Notes under the pieces: model-generated | Database searches by the model: none | What the model was told of the DNA's origin: nothing | Seen by the model: only the letters and a program-made list of their open reading frames with translations | Program-made: the position numbers and the translations under genes | NCBI GenBank assembly: GCA_020631075.1 | Contig: JAHDHX010000003.1 | Coordinates: forward strand, 124,001 to 188,000 | Length of the DNA stretch: 64,000 nucleotides | Origin: Candidatus Altimarinota bacterium | Lineage (GTDB): Bacteria; Patescibacteriota; Gracilibacteria; UBA4473 | Reading direction: 5' to 3' | Shown here: in pieces, positions 30,729 through 40,395 of the stretch | Layout: every line of letters begins with the position of its first letter | Position numbering within the stretch: position 1 is the first letter of the stretch

Positions 30729-31319
30729 CTAGAGGTCGAAGAGTGTCCGCTGGGTCAACCAAGTACGCAGCGGGTCGAAGCTCTGGCGGTGGAGACCGCA
30801 ATGACCGTGGGCCCGCAGCGCGGCCAAGTGGGGGGCAGTGCCGTAGCCTTTGTGCTGGGCGAAGCCGTAGTGTGGGTGAGTAGCGGCGGCCGCCACCATG
30901 GTGCGGTCGCGGGTGACTTTGGCGATGATGGACGCGGCACTGATGCACGGGTGCAGCGCGTCACCGTGGATGATGTCTTGGCTGGGGACGGCAAACTGAA
31001 AGCCGTCGCGACCGTCGACCAGTAGCTGGGTGGGGGCGGGCTGAAGACGGGCCACGGCCTGTTGCATGGCACTGTGGGTGGCGGGCTTGATGCCGAGCTG
31101 GTCAACGGTGCTGGCGCTGACGCTCCCCACGCCCCACACGCAGTGGGTGGTGACCCAGGTGTAGAGTGCCTCACGCTGGGGAGCGGTCAGGGCTTTGCTG
31201 TCGGTGAGCTCGGGCGGGGGGATGACCCCTGTGGGGAGGATGACCGCCCCTGCGACCACGGGGCCAGCCAGGGCTCCGCGGCCAGCTTCGTCGAGGCCAG
31301 CGGTGAGCAGGTGGGGCAT
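30729..31319 (-). CDS. rnhB: Ribonuclease HII
   Basis: MPHLLTAGLDEAGRGALAGPVVAGAVIL...SAASIIAKVTRDRTMV...HPHYGFAQHKGYGT; start at 31319 rather than the track start 31538. Confidence 0.93.
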   Translation of the reverse strand: MPHLLTAGLDEAGRGALAGPVVAGAVILPTGVIPPPELTDSKALTAPQREALYTWVTTHCVWGVGSVSASTVDQLGIKPATHSAMQQAVARLQPAPTQLLVDGRDGFQFAVPSQDIIHGDALHPCISAASIIAKVTRDRTMVAAAATHPHYGFAQHKGYGTAPHLAALRAHGHCGLHRQSFDPLRTWLTQRTLFDL

Positions 31320-31326
31320 GAGAACG

Positions 31327-33579
31327 TTATTCGAGGCACTTGCGGATGGGGGCGACTGACGCGACGAGCTTTTTGAGTCCCTTGGACGCGAAGCTGACGG
31401 ACAGGACGTCACCCCGCACGGCCACGACGGTGCCATTGCCCCATGACTGGTGCTCGATCTTGTCACCTGGGCGGAGGTTGACGGCGTCGGGGGTTTCGTC
31501 GCTGAAGGGCTCGGGGGTGGGGGCGTCACGGGTGGCACGACTCAGAGGGGTCTGCACCCTTGAGCGGTTGACGGGTGGGGTGCTGAAGCTGGTGCCGCTG
31601 GTCAGCCAAGAGGCGTAGTGGCCATCGGCGCTGGCGCCGTAGGAGTGCACTTGGGTGGCGGAGTCGGTTAGCTCACGCAGGAAGCTGGAGGGGCTGGCGA
31701 TCTCTGTCCGACCGTAGAGCATCCGCTGGCGGGTGTGGTATATACGGAGATGGGCTTCGGCCCGTGTGATGGCGACGTAGCCAAGGCGGCGTTCTTCTTC
31801 GACGCCCTCAAAGTGGAGCTGGGAGGACTGTGAGGGGATGATCCCCTCCTCCCACCCTGGGAGGTAGACGCGGGGGAATTCGAGGCCCTTGGAGCTGTGG
31901 ATGGTCATCAAGGTGACGCGGTCGTCGGCGTCGTTGAGCTTGTCGGTGTCACTCATCAGGGCGACGCCTTCCAGAAAGGCGGCGAGGGGTTCGTCGGCGG
32001 TGTCGTACCGCCCTGCGACGGAAAAGAGTTCGCGGACATTTTGCTGGCGGCTCTCGCCCTCGGCGGTGCCGTCGTCAAGGTGTTCGAGGAATTTGATGTG
32101 TTCGATCAGGCGGTCGAGGAGGATGGAAATGGGTTTGGTGCCGTATTGCTGACGGAATTTGAGAATCATGTCGGCAAAGTCTTGCAGGGTTTTGCGTTTG
32201 CTGGCGTTGAGGAAGGTGAGCTCTGCGGCGTCTTGGCAGACTTCGAGCAGGCCCATGGTGTAGGCGCGAGCGTACTCACCCAAGGCTTCGAGGGTGGTTT
32301 TACCGATCTTTCGTTTGGGGACATTAATGATGCGCAGGAAGGCGAGGTCGTCGCGGGGGTTGAAGATAAGGCGGAGGTAGGCGATGAGGTCTTTGATCTC
32401 GCGGCGGTCAAAAAACCGTACGCCGCCGACGATCTGGTAGGGGATCTGCAGACGGAGGAGGGCTTCTTCGATGGCTCGGGACTGGGCGTTCATGCGGTAG
32501 AGGATGGCGCAGCTGTGGTAGTCACCGCCCTGTTCGCGTACATAATCCTTAATGTCTTTGGCGATTTCGTTGCCTTCTTCTTTTTCGTTGCGGACTTCGA
32601 CGATCTGCACTTTGTCGCCGTCGTTTTCTTCGGTCCAGAGCTCTTTTTGGTGGCCGGTGCGGTTGTGTGAGATGAGGGAGTTGGCGCAGTCGAGGATGTG
32701 CCCTGTGGAGCGGTAGTTGCGGGTGAGCTTAATGACGGCGGCCTGGGGGAAGTCTTTATTAAAATTAAGGATGTTGGTGTAGTCGGCACCGCGGAAAGAG
32801 TAAATGGACTGGTGGTCGTCGCCGATGACGCAGAGGTTTTGGCGGGGGTCGGCCAGCAGGCGGATCAGGCGGTATTGGGCGAAATTGGTGTCTTGGTACT
32901 CGTCAACCATGATGTGCTGCCACCGTGCTCGGTATTGCTCTAGCACTGTTGGGCATTGCTCCATGAGCTCGACGGTGACCTTGAGCAAGTCGTCGAAGTC
33001 GAGGGCGTTGTGGTCTCTGAGTCGCTTTTGGTAGAGGGGGTAGAGTTTTTTGACGGCTTGGGTGAAGCGGTTGGATTCGAGCTCGGCGGCGAGCTGGTCG
33101 GGGGAGATGAGGTGGTTTTTGGCGTGGGAAATGTGGCTGAGCACGGCGCGGTATTTGATCTCTTTATCGCTGTAGCCTGACTCTTTGATGAGGAGTTTCA
33201 TCAATGAGCGGCTGTCGTCTGTGTCGAAGATGACAAAGTTGCGGTCATAGCCCGACTGGAGCTGCTGGATGTGGCGTCGCAGCAACCGTGCACAGATGGC
33301 GTGAAAGGTGCCGACAGTGGGCATGATGGGGCGTTGGACTTCGGTGGTGGACCGCAGGAGGGACTCGATGCGGGATTTCATTTCGTTGGCGGCTTTGTTG
33401 GTGAAGGTGACGGCCAAGATGTTGTCGCCTTCGATGCCTTGGGTCATGAGGTAGGCGATGCGGTGGGTGAGGCATTTGGTCTTGCCACTGCCCGCCCCCG
33501 CCAAGATCAACAAAGGGCCAGCGGTGATTTGGACGGCTTGGGCCTGGGCGGGGTTGAGCGAGTCGAGGATGGCGGACAT
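31327..33579 (-). CDS. pcrA: UvrD/PcrA-type superfamily 1 DNA helicase
   Basis: MSAILDSLNPAQAQAVQITAGPLLILAGAGSGKTKCLTHRIAYL...VDEYQDTNFAQYRLIRLL...VIGDDHQSIYSFRGADYTNIL...TIHSSKGLEFPRVYLPGWEEGIIP. The in-frame upstream extension to 34080 is probably untranslated. Confidence 0.92.
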   Translation of the reverse strand: MSAILDSLNPAQAQAVQITAGPLLILAGAGSGKTKCLTHRIAYLMTQGIEGDNILAVTFTNKAANEMKSRIESLLRSTTEVQRPIMPTVGTFHAICARLLRRHIQQLQSGYDRNFVIFDTDDSRSLMKLLIKESGYSDKEIKYRAVLSHISHAKNHLISPDQLAAELESNRFTQAVKKLYPLYQKRLRDHNALDFDDLLKVTVELMEQCPTVLEQYRARWQHIMVDEYQDTNFAQYRLIRLLADPRQNLCVIGDDHQSIYSFRGADYTNILNFNKDFPQAAVIKLTRNYRSTGHILDCANSLISHNRTGHQKELWTEENDGDKVQIVEVRNEKEEGNEIAKDIKDYVREQGGDYHSCAILYRMNAQSRAIEEALLRLQIPYQIVGGVRFFDRREIKDLIAYLRLIFNPRDDLAFLRIINVPKRKIGKTTLEALGEYARAYTMGLLEVCQDAAELTFLNASKRKTLQDFADMILKFRQQYGTKPISILLDRLIEHIKFLEHLDDGTAEGESRQQNVRELFSVAGRYDTADEPLAAFLEGVALMSDTDKLNDADDRVTLMTIHSSKGLEFPRVYLPGWEEGIIPSQSSQLHFEGVEEERRLGYVAITRAEAHLRIYHTRQRMLYGRTEIASPSSFLRELTDSATQVHSYGASADGHYASWLTSGTSFSTPPVNRSRVQTPLSRATRDAPTPEPFSDETPDAVNLRPGDKIEHQSWGNGTVVAVRGDVLSVSFASKGLKKLVASVAPIRKCLE

Positions 33580-33668
33580 GGGCAAGAGGGGGCCAGCAAG
33601 AAAGGGGTCGCGGTGGAGGGTACTGAGACTGGTGGGGGGACTCAACACTACCGAGCGAAACTTTGTGA

Positions 33669-33867
33669 GTGTTTCCTTAACGGAAACACTGATAAACTCA
33701 AAAAGATGTGAAAAACATTGATAAAGAGTCGCCATCAAAAAAGGATCTTTGGGGTGCTTTTTCACTCCAGAACCGTCACGGGGTCGAAAGACCCCGTGAG
33801 AACCTGTCGTAAAAAATCTTCCCAAAATCTCTCTTTTTATGATTGACGAGACTTTATCAGTGTTTCC
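33669..33867 (-). promoter_or_regulatory. Structured murC-pcrA intergenic region with mutually exclusive helices
   Basis: GTGTTTCC-TTAAC-GGAAACAC (33669-33689); GGAAACACTGATAAA (33682-33696) is the exact reverse complement of TTTATCAGTGTTTCC (33853-33867); TCACGGGGTC-GAAA-GACCCCGTGA (33776-33799). Confidence 0.55.
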
Positions 33868-35126
33868 TAACGTGAAACGGCAAAGGCGGCCTGTGACAGG
33901 GAGTCGATCTGGCCCGCGCCCATGCAGAGGATGATGTGGCCCTGTGGAACGGACTCCGCCCAGGTGCTGAGGTCGGCGGCACTGCGCACGACGGTGCCGT
34001 GGCCGATGTCGCGCTGGAGGGACTCGATGCGGATAGATTGCTGGTCGGTGGGGGTGTCGCGTGCGGCGTAGATAGGGCAAAGGGCCAAGTGCGACACGGG
34101 TCGCAGCACGGCCACGAAGTCTTGCCAGAGGGCGCGGGTGCGGGCGTGCTGGTGGGGTTCGTAGATGAGGTGGATGGGGACTTCGGGGTGGGCTTCGCCG
34201 AGGGCCTGCAGGGTGGCGGTGATCTCGGTGGGGTGGTGGCCGTAGTCAGAGTAGATGATGCGGCCCAGGTAGTCGGGTTTGCGCTCTAACCGACGGGCGG
34301 AGCCCTGCCACTGGTGCAGGGCCTGGCGGATGGTGTCGTCGGGGTAGCCTTGGTCGTGGAGCCACGCATGGGCGAGGGTGGCATTGGCCCGATAGTGTGC
34401 CCCTGGCACCTGCAAGGTGATGGGACGCGGCAGCGCCGACACGGGGCGGGGGGTGGCCCCGCTGCGGGTGACCAAGCGGGCGGCGTGGGTGTCGGCCGCG
34501 TGGTAGTAGACCTGCTGGGTCTGTGACAAAAATGACACAAAGGCGGCCTCGTAGTCGGCCATGGTGGGGAAGGCGTCGGGGTGGTCGTGCTCGACATTCG
34601 TCAGGAGGACGACCTCGGGGTGCAGGTGGCGGAAGTTTGCGCGGTACTCGCAGGCTTCGAGGAGTGTCCAGTGGCCGTTGCCTGGGCGGAAGTTGCGGCC
34701 ATTGAAATCACGCACGCGGGCCCCGACCAGCACGCGTGGGTCCGCCCCGAGGTGCCCAAGGGCTGTGCCCAGCAGGCTGACGGTGCTGGTCTTGCCGTGG
34801 GTGCCCGTGACGGCCAGTGTGGGTGATTGCTGGCTGATCTCACCTAAGACCTCAAAGTAGCTGCGCTGCTCGACCCCGAGGGTGCGAGCCTGGGCGCGTT
34901 CGGCCTGGGTGGGGGGGACGGCTTCGGAGTAGATGACACGATCAAGGTCGGGGGTGATGTTGGACGCGGTCTGGTCGGTGGTGAGGGTGATGCCCTGCTG
35001 GGACAGGATGGGCCAGATCTCGGTGCTTTGGCGGTCGGACCCGCTGACGTCGTGGCCCTGGTGGGAGTACCACTGGGCGAGCGCTGAGGTGCCGATGCCA
35101 CCGATGCCGCTGAAAAAAATTTTCAT
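33867..35126 (-). CDS. murC: UDP-N-acetylmuramate--L-alanine ligase (MurC-type Mur ligase)
   Basis: MKIFFSGIGGIGTSALAQWYSHQGHDVSGSD...LAVTGTHGKTSTVSLLGTAL...LTNVEHDHPDAFPTM...IYSDYGHHPTEITATLQAL; start MKIFF at 35126. Confidence 0.9.
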   Translation of the reverse strand: MKIFFSGIGGIGTSALAQWYSHQGHDVSGSDRQSTEIWPILSQQGITLTTDQTASNITPDLDRVIYSEAVPPTQAERAQARTLGVEQRSYFEVLGEISQQSPTLAVTGTHGKTSTVSLLGTALGHLGADPRVLVGARVRDFNGRNFRPGNGHWTLLEACEYRANFRHLHPEVVLLTNVEHDHPDAFPTMADYEAAFVSFLSQTQQVYYHAADTHAARLVTRSGATPRPVSALPRPITLQVPGAHYRANATLAHAWLHDQGYPDDTIRQALHQWQGSARRLERKPDYLGRIIYSDYGHHPTEITATLQALGEAHPEVPIHLIYEPHQHARTRALWQDFVAVLRPVSHLALCPIYAARDTPTDQQSIRIESLQRDIGHGTVVRSAADLSTWAESVPQGHIILCMGAGQIDSLSQAAFAVSR

Positions 35127-35224
35127 GTGAGGGATTTCAACGTAAAACAATCCGTGAGAGGTGTCTACGAATGTCAGGGGGAGCGGCGTTGAGCGGTGGG
35201 GGGAATTGGGCTAGAGTCAGTGGC

Positions 35225-35620
35225 ATGACAACCTACATAGGAACGTACATTGCGGCGCTGGTGACCTTCACGGTGATGGATGGGCTCTGGCTGGGGGTGA
35301 TCGGGAAGGGGTTTTATCTGGAATACTTGGGGTACATTATGACCGACCAAGTGAACTGGGTGGCGGCGGCGGTGTTTTACTTGCTGTATTTAGCGGGGGT
35401 GTTGCACTTTGCGGTGTGGCCGAGCCAGTCAGTCAGTCAAGCGGCGGTGCAGGGGGCGCTGCTGGGGGGGCTGTGCTATGCGACCTTTGAGCTGACGGCG
35501 CTGGCGACCCTTAAGGATTGGCCGTTGGGGATTGTGTTTATCGACATTGCGTGGGGGGTGGTGCTCAACACCGTGGTGGCGGCGGTGGCATACGCGGCGT
35601 GGCGACACTTGGCGGGGTGA
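35225..35620 (+). CDS. DUF2177 family membrane protein
   Basis: MTTYIGTYIAALVTFTVMDGLWLGVIGKGFYLEYLGYIM...GLCYATFELTALATLKDWPLGIVFIDIAWGVVLNT; DUF2177-like. Confidence 0.8.
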   Translation: MTTYIGTYIAALVTFTVMDGLWLGVIGKGFYLEYLGYIMTDQVNWVAAAVFYLLYLAGVLHFAVWPSQSVSQAAVQGALLGGLCYATFELTALATLKDWPLGIVFIDIAWGVVLNTVVAAVAYAAWRHLAG

Positions 35621-35652
35621 GGGGAGTGAAGGGGGGCGTGCAAAAATTTAAT

Positions 35653-36921
35653 CTACTCTTCGGTGGAGGTGGCGGCGCTGTCGATGGTGCCGACTGCCTC
35701 GGGGAAGAGGGGGTCGCGCCCTGCGTAGAACTCTTGCAGGTTGGTCTGGCCGTCGTTGTCGGGGTCCATGGTGGCGTAGTTGATGGGGGGGCGGTAGGGC
35801 CGCCCAGTGCCGTCGACTAACTCCATGAAGACTTCCCACTCGTCGGGGAGGCCGTTGGCGTCGTTGTCAGGGTTGGGCACGCGGGGGTGCAGGCCGTTGA
35901 TGGCTTCGTGGTAGTTGCTGAAGGTGTCGCCGTCGGCGTCGGCAGCGAAGCCGTCGCTGGGGTCGTTGAGGTTGAAGCCGTACTCTTGTTCGATCGCGTC
36001 GGTGAGGCCGTCGCCGTCGGTGTCTTTGTCGACGACAAAGAAAGAGGGGTTGATGGTGCGCAGAAGTGCCCCCGAGAGGAAGAGGAGCGCCATGCTGGCG
36101 AGGGCTTGAATGATGCGGGTTTTGCCTTGTTCGTATTGGTTTTGGTCGAAGCCAGCGATGCTCATCTGCACGCCGCTGATGACGATGACCAGCACGCAGA
36201 CAATGCCAATGAGTGACGCGCCGTAGCGAAACGCCACCGTGACGTAGCTGGAAAGCAGGTCGACCCCCGTGGTGCCCGTGACGGCGCTGAGGTCGCCCAG
36301 GCTTTCCTCCAGCGGGATGCAATATCGTACCTCTTGGGCATAATACTGCGTGGTGGGGATGCGCGGGAGTTTGGAGATTTCGTAGCGCTCGGCCGCGGAG
36401 TCGAGGCCCTGGGCCTGCACAACGGCCAGCTGGTCGGGGTCGATGACGTAGTCGGTGGTCTCGACGGTGCTCCACCACTTGATCCTGCCGTCGGGGGACT
36501 CGGCACAGAAGCAGGGCCAGCGTTCGAGTGTTTCGAGATTACGGATGGGGGGGATGGGGATGGGGGGCTGGCTGTCGTCGGTGGCGGTGTAGAAGACATT
36601 GACGCACTGACCTGCGGGGAGTTTTTGGCGGAAGAAATTGATCAGTTCGGTGGGGTCGCCCTTGAGGGTACCCGTGTCGTCGGTGAGTTTGAGGTGGCAG
36701 CGTTCGTTGGGGGTACGCTTATTGCAGGGCTGGCACTCCTCACCGACGAGGTTGTCATTCTCATCGACATTCAGCACCCAGCTGCCGTTTTCTTGTTTGT
36801 ATGGGTCGCACTCTTTGGTGGTTTGGTCGGTGCTGGTGCTTTCGTCTTGGGCAAAGGCGTGGGGGGCACTGCCCAGCAGCAGCACCCAGAGGCTCAAGGT
36901 CAGTAGAAAGAGCTGCCTCAT
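35653..36921 (-). CDS. Secreted/membrane protein with a VirB2/TrbC-like TM pair and C-terminal Ca-binding (TSP3/dockerin-like) repeats
   Basis: Signal peptide; YGASLIGIVCVLVIVISGVQMSIAGFDQNQYEQGKTRIIQALASMALLFLSGALLRTINP; then DKDTDGDGLTDAIEQEYG, DADGDTFSNYHEAING, DNDANGLPDEWE, DPDNDGQTNLQEFYAG. Confidence 0.65.
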   Translation of the reverse strand: MRQLFLLTLSLWVLLLGSAPHAFAQDESTSTDQTTKECDPYKQENGSWVLNVDENDNLVGEECQPCNKRTPNERCHLKLTDDTGTLKGDPTELINFFRQKLPAGQCVNVFYTATDDSQPPIPIPPIRNLETLERWPCFCAESPDGRIKWWSTVETTDYVIDPDQLAVVQAQGLDSAAERYEISKLPRIPTTQYYAQEVRYCIPLEESLGDLSAVTGTTGVDLLSSYVTVAFRYGASLIGIVCVLVIVISGVQMSIAGFDQNQYEQGKTRIIQALASMALLFLSGALLRTINPSFFVVDKDTDGDGLTDAIEQEYGFNLNDPSDGFAADADGDTFSNYHEAINGLHPRVPNPDNDANGLPDEWEVFMELVDGTGRPYRPPINYATMDPDNDGQTNLQEFYAGRDPLFPEAVGTIDSAATSTEE

Positions 36922-38558
36922 AACTGGCCAGAGGTAAACAGGGCGGAGATGACAAACTGCACGATGATGTAGCTGAGGAAGACCAAGGCCAGACCCATGA
37001 GGGCGTATTGGACGACGTTTTTCCCTTGCTGGAGGGTGTTTTCGTCGCCTTGGGACATGATCATGTAGTAGGCGCCGATCACGAGCATTATCACCCCGAA
37101 GGTGCCCGCCACCCCCGTGGCCAGGCGGATGATACGCGTGAAGAGATTGACGTCGCGGTCCTCCAGTGTGGCGGTGCCTTTGCCGATCTTGTCGATCAAC
37201 ACATGGTGGGCGCTGTCACCGATGCTGATGCGGCGGATGTCGAACTGGCTGACGCTGTCGTTGATGAGGTATTGCTTAATGCGGGACTGCTGTTGCTGCA
37301 GCCAGCGGTAGTATTGGTCGTAGAGGTCGTGGATGGTCTGGATAGCAAAAATGCTGTTGGCTTGCATGACGCGCAGCTGGCCCTGGTGGTATTCGATGTT
37401 GTTGATCTGGCGGGTGGTGGCTTCGGTTTTTTGTTTGGCGTTTTGGTCGCGGAGTTCTTCGAGTTTTTTGCGCAAGGGGGTGTGGTAGTTTGTCTCAACG
37501 CAGGCGTAGAATTGCCCAGGGTCGGACTTGGCGGTGTAGAGCTGCTGGCCGAGATGGATGTTTTTTTCGAGTTGCTGGAAGATAGTGGCTGGGAGGCCGT
37601 GGCTGGCTTCGGGGAAGTATTTCTGGGCGTGGGTGGCGGCCACTTTGGTGAAGGCGCATTTCTGGTCACCTTCGGGGCATTGCAACACGCCGTTGGTTTC
37701 CTCCAAAAACGTGCCCGAGCCAGAGAGGAGCTGCTGGGTGCGGATGAGCTCTGGGGCATATACCTGCTGCTGGCAGTGCAGCTGGCCTTCGGCTTCGCTG
37801 ATGCCGACATTGTCGATGAAAGTCTGGCACCCGAAGGCGAAAAATTCTTGGAGGGCTTCCCACGGTTGGGCTTGGCCAGGGGGGAAGGCGTAGATGCCCG
37901 CGTCTGGTTGGTAGAGAGTAAACTCTTTTTCTTGGCCTTTGATCTGTTGGGTGTAGGTCATGGCGGCGCTGTCACCCTGACCGAAGGCCTGACGGAAGTT
38001 GCAGACGTATTTGCCTGTTTTGTCGTCTGGGGCGGGGAGGGAGCTGTCAGCGGCGGTGGCGGCGGAGGGCCGGCCGTTTTGCGTGTGGTCGAGCCAGTGG
38101 TCGGACGTTTCGAGTGGGGTGCAGTAGCGTCTGAGGGCTTGGAGGGGTTTGTTTTTGGTGGTGTCTGTGTCGGGGTCGCTGGGGGCGGTGAAGACGTCAC
38201 GGGGGCCGGTGAACTGGTAGTAGGGGGTGAGGAAGAGCTTTTTTTCCTCTAAAAACGTGCTGGAGGTGGCGTCGATGGCCACGGCCCTGTCAGGGTTGCT
38301 GGTGGTTTCAGACGGGGTGAGGATGGTGTCGAGGTAGTACTTTTCGGTGTTGTCTGCGTTGGCCTTTTTTTCAGTGTAGAGGGACTGACAGCGGCTGAGT
38401 GACAGGCTTTCGCACTCCCCCGTGCAGACATCACCGCTGGAGCTGTCGGTGGTACTTTCGTCCTGCGCGAGGGCCGCCAGCGGCCACAGGCACACCCCGA
38501 CCACCACCAGAAGCCCTGGCAGCCACCAGCCACGGCCGAGACAGACGGGTGAGCGCAT
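36918..38558 (-). CDS. Large secreted protein with C-terminal VirB2/TrbC-like pilin TM module
   Basis: Signal peptide; C-terminus IIRLATGVAGTFGVIMLVIGAYYMIMSQGDENTLQQGKNVVQYALMGLALVFLSYIIVQFVISALF; 4-bp overlap with the next gene. Confidence 0.65.
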   Translation of the reverse strand: MRSPVCLGRGWWLPGLLVVVGVCLWPLAALAQDESTTDSSSGDVCTGECESLSLSRCQSLYTEKKANADNTEKYYLDTILTPSETTSNPDRAVAIDATSSTFLEEKKLFLTPYYQFTGPRDVFTAPSDPDTDTTKNKPLQALRRYCTPLETSDHWLDHTQNGRPSAATAADSSLPAPDDKTGKYVCNFRQAFGQGDSAAMTYTQQIKGQEKEFTLYQPDAGIYAFPPGQAQPWEALQEFFAFGCQTFIDNVGISEAEGQLHCQQQVYAPELIRTQQLLSGSGTFLEETNGVLQCPEGDQKCAFTKVAATHAQKYFPEASHGLPATIFQQLEKNIHLGQQLYTAKSDPGQFYACVETNYHTPLRKKLEELRDQNAKQKTEATTRQINNIEYHQGQLRVMQANSIFAIQTIHDLYDQYYRWLQQQQSRIKQYLINDSVSQFDIRRISIGDSAHHVLIDKIGKGTATLEDRDVNLFTRIIRLATGVAGTFGVIMLVIGAYYMIMSQGDENTLQQGKNVVQYALMGLALVFLSYIIVQFVISALFTSGQL

Positions 38559-38643
38559 CAGAGGAGTATACCACAGATCGGGTGGTGAAGACGAGGCGGT
38601 GGGGGGTGGATTTTGTGCTGGGGGGCAGAGTTTTTCAGAAAAA

Positions 38644-40395
38644 TTATAACTTCTTGGTCATGTAGGTACTGCGGAGGGTGTATCCGAATTTACGATAGTA
38701 CTCACGCGTGCCGACCCCAGCGATGATGGTCATGCGTTTGAGCTGCCACTCTTCGCGGGCGATGCGCTCGGCTTCGGCGATGAGTCGACGCCCCAGACCA
38801 CGGTGCTGGCCGACGCCTTGCCCTTCGCCGACGGAGCGCTCAGCGCCGTAGGAGTGGACTTCGCGGATCAAGGCGGCGTCGTGCAGCACTGACCGAAAAT
38901 GCGAGAACTGTTGCCCACTGGGGCGACGCAGGCGCAGCAGGGCGTAGAGCGTGGAGTGGTCGGGGGACTCAAAGGAGAGGAAGCTCTCGAGCCCGTCGGA
39001 GGCGGGGTAGTCACGGCGGACGAGGACGGGCTGGGGGGTGTCTTCTGTCAGTTGCTGAAAGCCGACCTCGCGGCAGCGTATGCACCGACACGGCCAGCCG
39101 CGGTGCTCGAGGTCGTGCTCGGCGTAAAATTCTTCCCCGACGATCTGGCGGAGTTTGTGCGGTTGATCTTTGAGGATCTGGCGGAGGTTGCTGAACTTGG
39201 CGCCGTCGAGGATGTTGGTGACGGGGATGTCGCGCATCAGGCGCATGATGCGGCAATATTCAGGCACGAAGGGCTTAAATTGCAGGAGGATTTTAACGAT
39301 GGTTTCGTCGTCGTAGGGCTCGTATTTGCCGTCGGCCCACCAGTCTTTGAGTTCGGCGGTCTCTAGCACGACGCAAGGGTAGATCTTAATAAAATCGGGG
39401 CGGCAGTCTTCGCGCTCGAAGACTTGCCGCAGCATAGCGAGGTCGCGCGCTGGCGTGGCACCAGGGAGCCCCGGCATGAGGTGCCAGCAGACCTTGAACC
39501 CGAAGTCTTTCATGAGTTTTTGGGCCTTGATGACGTGGCGCAGGCCGTGGCCGCGCTTAGTGAGGCGGGAGATGTCGTCGTCGAGGGTTTGGACACCGAT
39601 CTCGATCCTCGTGCAGCCGTAGCGGCGCATTCGTACGAGTTCGCGTTCGTTGATGAAGTCTGGGCGGGTTTCGAGTGTGAGGCCGATGATCCGCTTGCTG
39701 GCGGTTTCGTTAATGGTCTGTGACTGAGCGAGAGTCTGGCCGCGGCTGGCTGGGGTTTCGTCGGGGGTGGTTTGGTTGGCGGCGTCGTAGCAGCGTTTGA
39801 CGTACCATGACTGGTACTTGTGCGGGAGGAAGCTCCACGTGCCGCCCATCACGATTACTTCGAGCTTGGAAACGGGGTGGCCTGACTCCTGCAAGGCGAT
39901 GATGCGGTTGCGGACTTGGCGGTGGGGGTGGAATTTATTACGCAGGGCCCGCGCGGCGGCGGGTTGGTTGGACATATAGCTCTTGGGCATGCGGTCTTCG
40001 GTCGGGCAATAGACGCACTGCCCTGGGCAGGGGTAGGGTTTGGTCAAGATGCCGATGGGGGACACGCCTGAAATGGTGCGGACGGCTCGCTTTTGTAGGA
40101 GCTTTTTGAGTGCGGGGGGCAGGGTGAGGCCCTCGGCCATAACGGTGAGCTCACGGTTGTGGATGGTCGGCACCTGGGCGCGTGCTGAGAAGGCGCATTT
40201 GCGTTTCTCGAGAGCTTTGCCGTCTGACGGGGGGGCGGCGATCAGCTCGGCCAAGAATTCTTTCACGGCTTCGGGGTGGCGCACCTTTTGACGGATGCCA
40301 AACACTTTGGCGGTTTTGTTGGGCCGTTGGCCCTTATAGACGAACTTCCCGCGGGGGGAACGGGTGATGCGGCCAGCGTCTTCGGAGGAGATCAT
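38644..40395 (-). CDS. elp3: Elp3-type tRNA U34 radical SAM/GNAT enzyme
   Basis: RTISGVSPIGILTKPYPCPGQCVYCPTEDRMPKSYMSNQPAAARALRNKFHPHRQV...TRIEIGVQTLDDDI...VCWHLMPGLPGATPARDLAMLRQVFE; C-terminal GNAT (VGEGQGVGQHRGLGRRLIAEAERIA). Confidence 0.92.
   Translation of the reverse strand: MISSEDAGRITRSPRGKFVYKGQRPNKTAKVFGIRQKVRHPEAVKEFLAELIAAPPSDGKALEKRKCAFSARAQVPTIHNRELTVMAEGLTLPPALKKLLQKRAVRTISGVSPIGILTKPYPCPGQCVYCPTEDRMPKSYMSNQPAAARALRNKFHPHRQVRNRIIALQESGHPVSKLEVIVMGGTWSFLPHKYQSWYVKRCYDAANQTTPDETPASRGQTLAQSQTINETASKRIIGLTLETRPDFINERELVRMRRYGCTRIEIGVQTLDDDISRLTKRGHGLRHVIKAQKLMKDFGFKVCWHLMPGLPGATPARDLAMLRQVFEREDCRPDFIKIYPCVVLETAELKDWWADGKYEPYDDETIVKILLQFKPFVPEYCRIMRLMRDIPVTNILDGAKFSNLRQILKDQPHKLRQIVGEEFYAEHDLEHRGWPCRCIRCREVGFQQLTEDTPQPVLVRRDYPASDGLESFLSFESPDHSTLYALLRLRRPSGQQFSHFRSVLHDAALIREVHSYGAERSVGEGQGVGQHRGLGRRLIAEAERIAREEWQLKRMTIIAGVGTREYYRKFGYTLRSTYMTKKL

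Noticed and set aside
33580-34080. N-terminal 167-aa extension of the helicase ORF
   Set aside because: Overlaps the murC 3' end and the structured spacer; the canonical PcrA start motif (MSAILDSLNPAQAQAV) is at 33579.
37008-38252. 414-aa plus-strand ORF
   Set aside because: Antisense shadow of the 546-aa VirB2-like-module protein; its opposite strand has signal peptide, TM and operon context.
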